The notes beneath the pieces were generated by a model. It saw only the letters and a list, made by a program, of their open reading frames with translations, did no database searches and was not told the origin of the DNA. Shown piece after piece: positions 1 through 5,184 of a DNA stretch of 5,184 bases. The DNA is from Sphingomonadales bacterium (lineage in GTDB: Bacteria; Pseudomonadota; Alphaproteobacteria; Sphingomonadales; Sphingomonadaceae), in contig JAGPVK010000344.1 of the NCBI GenBank assembly GCA_018067055.1, forward strand, positions 1 to 5,184, read 5' to 3'. Position 1 is the first letter of the stretch. Each line of letters begins with the position of its first letter. Both the position numbers and the translations under genes were made by a program.

Positions 1-1
1 G

Positions 2-376
2 GCAGGGTCCCCACGCTTCGCCTGGAAGCCGGTGGCGCAATCGGATTTCATCGAATTGCCGGTCACGACCGTCAAGCTCGGCGGCCGGACATTGGCCGCT
101 GGCGGAGGCGGATTCTTCCGGCTGCTGCCATATGCGCTATACCAGCAGTCGATGCGGAAGATGCAGCGCGACGACGGCCACGGGGCGATATTCTATTTCC
201 ATCCCTGGGAGATTGATCCCGAACAACCCCGCGTCAAGAACGCGCCGATCCGGTCAAAAATCCGGCATTATACCAATTTGAAAGTGATGCGCGCCAAGCT
301 GCTGCGAGCCGGGCAGGATTTCAATTGGGGCAGAGTGGACGAACTGGCCGCGCTGGAAGCGGGGTTGATGCAATGA
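2..376 (+). CDS. XrtA-associated polysaccharide deacetylase, C-terminal part (5' cut by window)
   Basis: The frame is open from base 2 and stops with TGA at 374-376, giving 124 residues of a protein whose start lies outside the window. The visible part matches the C-terminal region (DUF3473-like) of the polysaccharide deacetylases that travel with exosortase A (TIGR03006 type). Recognisable stretches are IELPVTT, the glycine-rich GGGGFFRLLPYAL, FYFHPWEID (about residues 63-71 of the fragment) and RHYTNL near the end. The family is predicted to remove N-acetyl groups from polysaccharide sugars. The NodB-type metal-binding Asp and His residues lie in the missing N-terminal part and cannot be checked. 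The His of FHPWEID is a plausible match to the late conserved His of the fold, but that is inference. A GTG at 32 is only an internal codon: homology-like sequence (RFAWKP) continues upstream of it. The stop overlaps the next gene's start. Family assignment is confident; enzymatic activity is inferred. Confidence 0.9.
   Translation, partial: AGSPRFAWKPVAQSDFIELPVTTVKLGGRTLAAGGGGFFRLLPYALYQQSMRKMQRDDGHGAIFYFHPWEIDPEQPRVKNAPIRSKIRHYTNLKVMRAKLLRAGQDFNWGRVDELAALEAGLMQ
373..376 (+). other. ATGA stop/start overlap, deacetylase to FemAB-like gene
   Basis: The ATG of the FemAB-like gene and the TGA of the deacetylase share bases in ATGA. This is typical of translational coupling by reinitiation and suggests the two proteins are made in linked amounts. 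Confidence 0.8.
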
Positions 377-1446
377 ACATGGCATTCAGGCCCAAATCGG
401 TGCTGGTTCGCATTCTTGACCGCCCCGATCCGAATGAACTGGCGCGGATCGAAGCCTTTGTCGCCGCCGCTGCGGAAGGCACGGCCTTTCATCGCCCGGC
501 GTGGGTGCTGTCGGTCAGCAAGGCCTGTGGTCATGAATGGCGCTATCTGCTGGCCGAAGATGGTGATGGAATATTGCAGGGCATACTTCCGCTGCATCTG
601 ATCCACTCCGCCTTATTCGGCCGGGCCCTGGTGTCGTCGGGTTTCGCGGTGGGCGGAGGAATATTGTCGGACAATGACCAGGCGATCCAGTTGCTCGCGG
701 ACGAAGCCTGGAAATTTGCCGAGCGTCATAGTTTCCCGTCCGTCGAACTGCGCGGTGGACCTGTGCCTGATCAACGGTGGCTGCATGTTGAGGGCGTCTA
801 TGCCGGCTTTGTGGTTTCTCTGGCTGATGACGATGACAGCCAGTTGCTTGCCATTCCACGCAAGCAGCGAGCCGAAGTCCGCAAGGGATTGAACAATGAT
901 CTGATGGTGCGGGTCGGGACCGGGCAACAAGATCGAGCCGATCATTATACGGTCTATGCTGAAAGTGTCCGCAATCTGGGAACCCCGGTTTTTCCAAAAG
1001 ACTTGTTCAATCAAGTCCTCGACGGGTTTGGAAATGACGCCGATATATTGACGGTGCTGCATGAAGGAAAGCCGGTGGCCAGCGTCCTCAGCCTCTATCA
1101 CAAGCAAACCGTGATGCCATATTGGGGCGGCGGGACATGGGAAGCGCGTCGGCTTCGAGCCAATGATCTGATGTATTATGCGTTGATGAATCATGCCCGG
1201 GAGCGGGGATGCCGGACGTTCGATTTTGGTCGCTCCAAATTCGGTACCGGTGCCTTTTCTTTCAAGAAGAATTGGGGTTTTGAACCACAGGCTTTGTCCT
1301 ATGCGACGCGCACAACGGAGGGAGAGGCTGCCCGCGATGTCAATCCGATGAGCCCGAAATACCGGGCGCAAGTAGCGCTTTGGCAGCGACTGCCGCTTGG
1401 CGTGGCAAACAGGATTGGTCCAATCATCGCCAAAGGCCTCGGCTGA
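373..1446 (+). CDS. FemAB-like acyltransferase, XrtA/PEP-CTERM system-associated
   Basis: This 357-residue protein looks like the FemAB family member found in exosortase A loci (TIGR03019 type), with a GNAT-like fold in the FemABX group. Relatives in peptidoglycan synthesis transfer amino acids from aminoacyl-tRNA to an amine. The substrate of the XrtA-linked members is not established. Visible signatures are a basic IPRKQRAEVRKG block (161-172), SVRNLGTPVFPK (198-209), MPYWGGG (248-254) and a conserved C-terminal block at about 264-305 with NDLMYYALMNHA, FDFGRSK, GTG, SFKKNWGFEP. No signal peptide or membrane segment is seen, so it is probably cytoplasmic. The start at ATG 373 is chosen because it forms an ATGA overlap with the upstream stop. 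The in-frame TTG at 325 would overlap the upstream gene by about 50 bases for no gain, and ATG 379 is a close alternative. Purine-rich GGAAGCGGGG lies just upstream (355-364). The length appears normal for the family and there is no sign of damage. Confidence 0.92.
   Translation: MNMAFRPKSVLVRILDRPDPNELARIEAFVAAAAEGTAFHRPAWVLSVSKACGHEWRYLLAEDGDGILQGILPLHLIHSALFGRALVSSGFAVGGGILSDNDQAIQLLADEAWKFAERHSFPSVELRGGPVPDQRWLHVEGVYAGFVVSLADDDDSQLLAIPRKQRAEVRKGLNNDLMVRVGTGQQDRADHYTVYAESVRNLGTPVFPKDLFNQVLDGFGNDADILTVLHEGKPVASVLSLYHKQTVMPYWGGGTWEARRLRANDLMYYALMNHARERGCRTFDFGRSKFGTGAFSFKKNWGFEPQALSYATRTTEGEAARDVNPMSPKYRAQVALWQRLPLGVANRIGPIIAKGLG
1432..1436 (+). promoter_or_regulatory. Ribosome binding site for the glycosyltransferase
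   Basis: AAAGG lies 9 bases before ATG 1446, inside the last codons of the FemAB-like gene. It supports ATG 1446 over the upstream in-frame TTG at 1380. The match to the anti-Shine-Dalgarno sequence is partial. Confidence 0.45.
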
Positions 1447-1448
1447 TG
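1444..1448 (+). other. TGATG stop/start overlap, FemAB-like gene to glycosyltransferase
   Basis: TGA at 1444-1446 and ATG at 1446-1448 share one base. The conserved N-terminus of the glycosyltransferase begins exactly here, so the overlap is well supported and suggests coupled translation. Confidence 0.8.
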
Positions 1449-2669
1449 GGTGAAATCCTGTTTTTGACCCACCGTGTTCCATGGCCGCCGAACCGCGGCG
1501 ACAAGATTCGTTCGCATCACTTTTTGCAGGAGCTGATGGATTGCGCGCCGGTGCATGTTGCCTGCTTTGCTGATGACGAAGCGGAACAGCAGATCGCCTG
1601 GGCACGAAAAGTGGAACTGCAGTCTTGCGAGATTGTGATACGGACCAAACCGAAATGGCTGGGCGGGATAGAAGCGATCGTCGCGGGAAAACCGGTTTCG
1701 GTCGCCTGTTTCGACAGTCCCGAAATCCACGCTTATGTCGCCAATGTCATTGCGACGCGGCCGATCGACTGCATTTTCGTATTTTCCGGACAGATGGCGC
1801 AGTTCATCCCGGCGGATTTTGGTGGCCGTGTGGTGATGGACTTTGGCGATGTCGATAGCGCGAAATTCGAAAGCTATGCAGGCGATGGTTCGGGGCCGAT
1901 GGCCTGGATCAATCGTCGCGAAGGGCGCTTGCTGCGCGCGTATGAGAAAGACGTCGCAGGACTCGCTGACTATAGTCTGTTTGTCAGTGAAGCCGAAGCC
2001 GGGCTGTTTCGCAAGCGCTCGGGATTGTCCGATGCTCGCGTCAAGGCCATTGGCAACGGGATCGATCTGGAATTTTATGGCGCACCGGACGTGCAGCCAG
2101 AGGGTCTCGAACAAAGCGGGCCGATGATCCTGTTCACCGGCCAGATGGATTATCAGCCCAATGTGCAAGCGGTGCAGAGCTTCAGCAACGAGGTCATGCC
2201 GGATATTCTTGCCCGCTTTCCGGAAGCGCGTTTTGCAATCGTCGGGCGGGCACCGGCGGCACGGGTGAAGCAACTCGATGGCCGGAACGGCACGACCGTC
2301 GTCGGATCGGTCGATGATATCCGCCGCTGGATCATGGCTGCTGATGTCGTCGTGGCGCCGCTTCGGATAGCCCGCGGCATCCAGAACAAGGTGCTGGAGG
2401 CGATGGCGATGGCGAAGCCGGTTGTTGCATCGGCGTGCGCCGCCGAAGGCATCGACGCGATCAGTGGCGAGCATTTTCTGATCGCGGAGTCGGTCGGTGA
2501 CGAGGCACGTCTGGTGTGCGAATTGCTCGACAATCCGCAGCAGGCCAGACGGCTGGGCGAGCAGGCAAAACAACTGATTCATTCGCAATATTCATGGCAA
2601 ACGCAGCTCCAGGATCTGCCGACCTTGTGCGGATTATCCGAACCTGTGGTGGCAGAGGCAGCGGCATGA
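1446..2669 (+). CDS. Glycosyltransferase, TIGR03087-type (XrtA/PEP-CTERM system, GT4-like)
   Basis: This 407-residue GT-B fold glycosyltransferase matches the sugar transferases tied to exosortase A loci (TIGR03087 type, about 400 residues). It would transfer a nucleotide-activated sugar to a growing glycan or lipid carrier at the cytoplasmic face; donor and acceptor are unknown. The N-terminal acceptor domain opens with ILFLTHRVPWPPNRGDKIRS (4-23), the family's typical start. The C-terminal donor domain shows GNGID (203-207), LFTGQMDYQPN (229-239), AIVGRAP (264-270) and the nucleotide-sugar site around APLRIARGIQNKVLEAMAMA (304-323), then KPVVAS. The first Glu of the classic E-x7-E motif is replaced by Arg310, with Glu318 as the second; I recall this as normal for this family. 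ATG 1446 is chosen because it overlaps the upstream TGA as TGATG and begins the conserved N-terminus. The in-frame TTG at 1380 adds 22 residues lacking family features. AAAGG at 1432-1436 is a fair ribosome binding site. Confidence 0.93.
   Translation: MGEILFLTHRVPWPPNRGDKIRSHHFLQELMDCAPVHVACFADDEAEQQIAWARKVELQSCEIVIRTKPKWLGGIEAIVAGKPVSVACFDSPEIHAYVANVIATRPIDCIFVFSGQMAQFIPADFGGRVVMDFGDVDSAKFESYAGDGSGPMAWINRREGRLLRAYEKDVAGLADYSLFVSEAEAGLFRKRSGLSDARVKAIGNGIDLEFYGAPDVQPEGLEQSGPMILFTGQMDYQPNVQAVQSFSNEVMPDILARFPEARFAIVGRAPAARVKQLDGRNGTTVVGSVDDIRRWIMAADVVVAPLRIARGIQNKVLEAMAMAKPVVASACAAEGIDAISGEHFLIAESVGDEARLVCELLDNPQQARRLGEQAKQLIHSQYSWQTQLQDLPTLCGLSEPVVAEAAA
2654..2658 (+). promoter_or_regulatory. 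Ribosome binding site for xrtA
   Basis: AGAGG lies 7 bases before ATG 2666, inside the final codons of the glycosyltransferase. Good spacing and purine content support ATG 2666 rather than the upstream in-frame GTG at 2516, which would overlap the glycosyltransferase by about 150 bases. Confidence 0.55.
2666..2669 (+). other. ATGA stop/start overlap, glycosyltransferase to xrtA
   Basis: The ATG of xrtA overlaps the TGA of the glycosyltransferase as ATGA, with an AGAGG ribosome binding site just upstream. Coupled translation is likely. Confidence 0.8.
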
Positions 2670-4219
2670 CCAGCGCGACGGCAGATCAACTCGACGGCAA
2701 GCCACAGCAGGTTGCTTTATCCTCGCTATGGTCGAACCATCTGAAATGGCTGGCGCTCGCCAGTCTCGCGATTCTGGCTATTTTTTGGCGCGATGGCGCG
2801 GACATGGTCGGTACCTGGTGGACAATATCCACCTATAATCACTGTCTGTTGATCATACCGATTCTCGTTTGGCTGGTGCAGCAGCGGCGCGAAGAACTGG
2901 TGAAACTGACGCCGGAGATCTGGTTGCCGGGACTGTTGCTGACCGCCATCGCGTCGCTCGGGTGGCTGCTCGGAGAAGCCGCCGGCGTGGCCTTTGCCCG
3001 CCAGCTCGGGTTGCTGATGATGCTGCAGGGAGCAGTGATAACTTTGCTCGGCCCGACGGTCGCGCGCGGATTGATCTTTCCGCTGGGGTTCAGCTTTTTC
3101 CTGGTGCCGTTCGGAGAGGAATTTGTGCCCTTCCTGCAAATGGTCACCGCCAAATTGTCGATGATCTTTCTCGGTTGGGCCAATATCCCGGCCTTTATCG
3201 ACGGGATTTTCATATCCACCCCCACCGGCTATTTCAGGGTCGCCGAAGCCTGCTCCGGGATCAAATTCCTGATCGCGATGCTCGCTTATGGCGCGCTGGT
3301 CAGCAATGTCTGCTTCCAGAGCTGGAATCGCCGGATTTTGTTCATGACCGCGGCGGTGATCGTTCCGGTGATCGCCAACGGCATCCGCGCCTTTGGCACC
3401 ATCTATATCGCGCACCACTCGACCACCGATTTTGCCGCGGGCTTTGATCATATTTTTTACGGCTGGTTCTTTTTCGCCTTTGTCCTGATCCTGGTGATGG
3501 CGATTGGCTGGCCGTTTTTTGATCGCAGCATCGATGATCCTATGATCGACGGCGATGCATTGCGCCAGCATCAGTCCGGCCAGCCCAGCGAGCAAAAGCC
3601 TGTGACGGTGATGACGGCAATGGCGGTCATCATTCTTGTTCCGGTGCTCTGGACTTCGGTTCTGTCCGCACAGAAATCTCCGGTTCCGGACAGAATCGTA
3701 TTGCCGCAAGTCGCAGGCTGGGAGAGAGTGGATTATCAACCGCTTTATCCCTGGCAACCGCAATTTGACGGCGCCAGTCATCAGCTTTTCGGTCGCTATC
3801 GCAATCGGGAAACCGGCGGACAAGTCGATCTGTCGATCGCGGTTTACGACCGTCAGGCCGAGGGGCGGGAAATGGTCGGCTACGGGCAGGGCGCGCTGGT
3901 TCCGGAATCGGGCTGGTCCCGCAACCGGAGTCTGGCAGCACCGGACAGCGCGAACGCCGTTGAATTGATCGCGCCCGGACCAGTGGTCCGCGACGTTGTT
4001 TCCTTTTACCGGATCGGTGGCAAACTCACCGGCAGTGAATCGACCGTGAAGCTGGAGACACTGAAGGCCAATATTTTCGGGGGGCATCAGCAAGCGGTGG
4101 CGATATTGGTTTCTTCCGAGACCAAAGGCGAGGAATCGCCGGGCATCATGATCGAGGCCTTTCTGGCTGATTTGGGTCCGGTCGACAAATTGGCTGACGC
4201 GATGGCGGGGCTGCGCTAG
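2666..4219 (+). CDS. xrtA: Exosortase A with fused C-terminal EpsI domain
   Basis: This 517-residue integral membrane protein is an exosortase A (TIGR02602/TIGR03109 type) fused to an EpsI domain (TIGR02914/DUF3485 type). Exosortases act at the inner membrane on exported proteins with a C-terminal PEP-CTERM signal, cutting the tail in a sortase-like transpeptidation that probably attaches the protein to a surface acceptor. Residues 1-285 form the exosortase core with about eight hydrophobic segments (near 25-41, 58-71, 86-104, 112-129, 132-148, 199-215, 224-242, 262-284). All three expected active-site residues are present: Cys196 in EACSGIKFL, Arg241 in NGIRAFGTIY and His262 in FDHIFYGW. A hydrophilic linker (about 286-311) leads to a further membrane segment (about 313-334) and then a soluble EpsI domain (about 340-517), predicted to face the periplasm. 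Free-standing EpsI sits beside epsH in other loci; its biochemical role is unclear. ATG 2666 overlaps the upstream stop as ATGA and has AGAGG 7 bases upstream. The gene ends 9 bases before the amidotransferase gene. Confidence 0.95.
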   Translation: MTSATADQLDGKPQQVALSSLWSNHLKWLALASLAILAIFWRDGADMVGTWWTISTYNHCLLIIPILVWLVQQRREELVKLTPEIWLPGLLLTAIASLGWLLGEAAGVAFARQLGLLMMLQGAVITLLGPTVARGLIFPLGFSFFLVPFGEEFVPFLQMVTAKLSMIFLGWANIPAFIDGIFISTPTGYFRVAEACSGIKFLIAMLAYGALVSNVCFQSWNRRILFMTAAVIVPVIANGIRAFGTIYIAHHSTTDFAAGFDHIFYGWFFFAFVLILVMAIGWPFFDRSIDDPMIDGDALRQHQSGQPSEQKPVTVMTAMAVIILVPVLWTSVLSAQKSPVPDRIVLPQVAGWERVDYQPLYPWQPQFDGASHQLFGRYRNRETGGQVDLSIAVYDRQAEGREMVGYGQGALVPESGWSRNRSLAAPDSANAVELIAPGPVVRDVVSFYRIGGKLTGSESTVKLETLKANIFGGHQQAVAILVSSETKGEESPGIMIEAFLADLGPVDKLADAMAGLR

Positions 4220-4228
4220 AGCGCACCC

Positions 4229-5184
4229 ATGTGCGGTATTGCAGGTATATTTCATTTGGAGACGGCCAAGCCGGTTGATCCCGATCGCCTGCGCAAGATG
4301 ACCGACAGTATCGCTCACCGGGGCCCGGACGGATCCGGCTTCTGGACCGCGCCGGGGGTCGGGCTTGGCCATCGGCGGCTTTCGGTCATCGATCTCGAGG
4401 GCGGCGCGCAGCCGATGCTGACGCCCGATGAAGCGCAGATACTGAGCTTCAACGGTGAAATCTATAATTTCATGGAAGTGCGAGCGGAGCTGGAACGCCT
4501 TGGCCACCAGTTTCTGACCAGCAGCGACAGCGAAGTCATCCTCTATGCCTGGCGGCAATGGGGCGTGGAATGCCTGAAGCATCTGAATGGCATGTTCGTG
4601 TTCGCGCTCTATGATCAGCGGACCCGGCAGCTGTTTCTGGCCCGCGACCGACTGGGCGTGAAGCCGCTGTTCTATGCAGCGGTTTCCGATGGCAGCATAT
4701 TGTTCGGTTCGGAACTGAAAGCGCTGCTGGCCAACCCGCTGTTGCGCCGGGAACCGAATCTTCAGGCAGTCGATGACTATCTCGCCTTTGGCTATGTACC
4801 CGATCAGACATCGCTGCTCAGGGGCGTCAAGAAATTGCCTGCCGGCCATTATCTGCTGCTTGAGCAGGGCAAGCCGGAACCCGCGCCGGTGCAATATTGG
4901 GATATGGATTTCAGCCAGCGGCACAAGGCTTCAGCAAAGGCTCTCGAAGAAGAGCTGGTTGCGCTGCTCAAGCAGGCCGTGGGATCGCGGATGGTCGCGG
5001 ATGTGCCGCTCGGTGCGTTTCTCTCCGGCGGTGTCGACAGCAGCGCCGTCGTTGCCCTGATGGCCGAACAAAGCCGCCGACCGGTCAAGACCTGTTCGAT
5101 TGGCTTCGATCAGCAATCTTTGGATGAGACCGGCTATGCCCGGCAGGTCGCCGAACGGTTCCAGACCGATCATCGCAAACGGAT
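4229..5184 (+). CDS. XrtA-associated asparagine-synthetase-like amidotransferase, N-terminal half (3' cut by window)
   Basis: The frame is open from ATG 4229 to the window end, giving 318 complete codons. The family (TIGR03108 type, AsnB-like, class II glutamine amidotransferase) usually runs to about 630 residues, so about half is visible. The N-terminal glutaminase domain has nucleophile Cys2 directly after the start (MCGIAGIFH), with RGPDGSGFW (31-39), LGHRRLSVIDL (46-56) and FNGEIYN (74-80), the usual glutamine-binding elements. LARDRLGVKPLFY (137-149) and FGSELKALL (159-167) follow. The synthetase domain begins with the ATP-pyrophosphatase loop LSGGVDSS (265-272). By family it hydrolyses glutamine and passes ammonia to an adenylated carboxyl group. 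In exopolysaccharide loci the target may be a sugar acid or a linked group rather than aspartate; that is inference. The start is fixed by Cys2, which must be exposed after Met removal. Only weak purine sequence (AGAG, 4218-4221) precedes it, and the 9-base gap suggests translation coupled to xrtA. Confidence 0.94.
   Translation, partial: MCGIAGIFHLETAKPVDPDRLRKMTDSIAHRGPDGSGFWTAPGVGLGHRRLSVIDLEGGAQPMLTPDEAQILSFNGEIYNFMEVRAELERLGHQFLTSSDSEVILYAWRQWGVECLKHLNGMFVFALYDQRTRQLFLARDRLGVKPLFYAAVSDGSILFGSELKALLANPLLRREPNLQAVDDYLAFGYVPDQTSLLRGVKKLPAGHYLLLEQGKPEPAPVQYWDMDFSQRHKASAKALEEELVALLKQAVGSRMVADVPLGAFLSGGVDSSAVVALMAEQSRRPVKTCSIGFDQQSLDETGYARQVAERFQTDHRKR

Noticed and set aside
325..372. Upstream TTG start at 325 that would extend the FemAB-like protein by 16 residues.
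   Set aside because: ATG 373 gives the ATGA overlap seen at another junction of the operon, and the extra residues look like an out-of-frame reading of the deacetylase.
613..1605. A 330-codon minus-strand open frame opposite the FemAB-like gene.
   Set aside because: It is in register with the FemAB-like codons and ends at that gene's TTA codon (613-615). The product shows no domain and has a shadow-like composition.
1299..2588. A 429-codon minus-strand open frame opposite the glycosyltransferase.
   Set aside because: It is in codon register with the glycosyltransferase and open for the same codon-bias reason. The + strand gene has clear family motifs and the minus product has none.
2516..2665. 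Upstream GTG start at 2516 that would extend the exosortase by 50 residues.
   Set aside because: The extension overlaps the glycosyltransferase by about 150 bases, carries no exosortase-like features, and ATG 2666 has its own ribosome binding site.
2869..3447. A 192-codon + strand open frame inside xrtA.
   Set aside because: It is an alternate-frame, Arg/Ala/Asp-rich shadow of the exosortase membrane region, whose true frame contains the catalytic motifs.
4220..4228. Possible terminator or promoter between xrtA and the amidotransferase gene.
   Set aside because: The gap is only 9 bases, with no inverted repeat or T-run, too short for either element.
2726..4924. A very long open frame (about 730 codons) on the minus strand opposite xrtA and the amidotransferase gene.
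   Set aside because: Its codons line up exactly with the codons of both + strand genes, which share a register, so minus-strand stops would need TTA, CTA or TCA on the + strand. It ends at a CTA (2726) and its upstream stop lies opposite a TCA (4931). The openness follows from codon bias, and the product is a His/Arg/Gln-rich sequence with no recognisable domain.

Overview
The window is a tightly packed, single-strand segment of an exosortase A (XrtA/EpsH-type, PEP-CTERM) exopolysaccharide and protein-sorting locus. All five genes are on the + strand and form one probable operon. The GC-rich but not extreme composition, the near absence of TTA, CTA and TCA codons, and the gene order deacetylase - FemAB-like - glycosyltransferase - exosortase/EpsI - amidotransferase suggest an alphaproteobacterium, most likely of the Sphingomonadales (Sphingopyxis/Sphingorhabdus/Erythrobacter-like). 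That placement comes from recognising the families and gene order, not from a search.

Layout: 2-376 is the C-terminal end of an XrtA-associated polysaccharide deacetylase, cut by the window start. 373-1446 is a FemAB-like acyltransferase of the XrtA system. 1446-2669 is a GT4-type glycosyltransferase of the TIGR03087 kind. 2666-4219 is exosortase A fused to a C-terminal EpsI domain. 4229-5184 is the N-terminal half of an asparagine-synthetase-like amidotransferase, cut by the window end. Three junctions are stop/start overlaps (ATGA, TGATG, ATGA) and the fourth gap is 9 bases. There is no gene-free stretch, and I see no tRNA, rRNA, CRISPR, insertion sequence, terminator or convincing promoter. 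Transcription must start upstream of the window.

How the genes work together: the glycosyltransferase would help build a surface polysaccharide. The deacetylase, FemAB-like protein and amidotransferase are candidates for modifying its sugars or attached groups. XrtA would cut the PEP-CTERM tail of exported proteins at the membrane and probably pass them to an acceptor, with EpsI in the same polypeptide. XrtA keeps its expected Cys/Arg/His residues and appears functional. No PEP-CTERM substrate is encoded here.

This is a known type of locus rather than a new system. The points most worth a second look are the exosortase-EpsI fusion, the stack of amine/amide-directed enzymes whose chemistry is unproven, the chain of coupled start codons, and two rare leucine codons near the start of xrtA.
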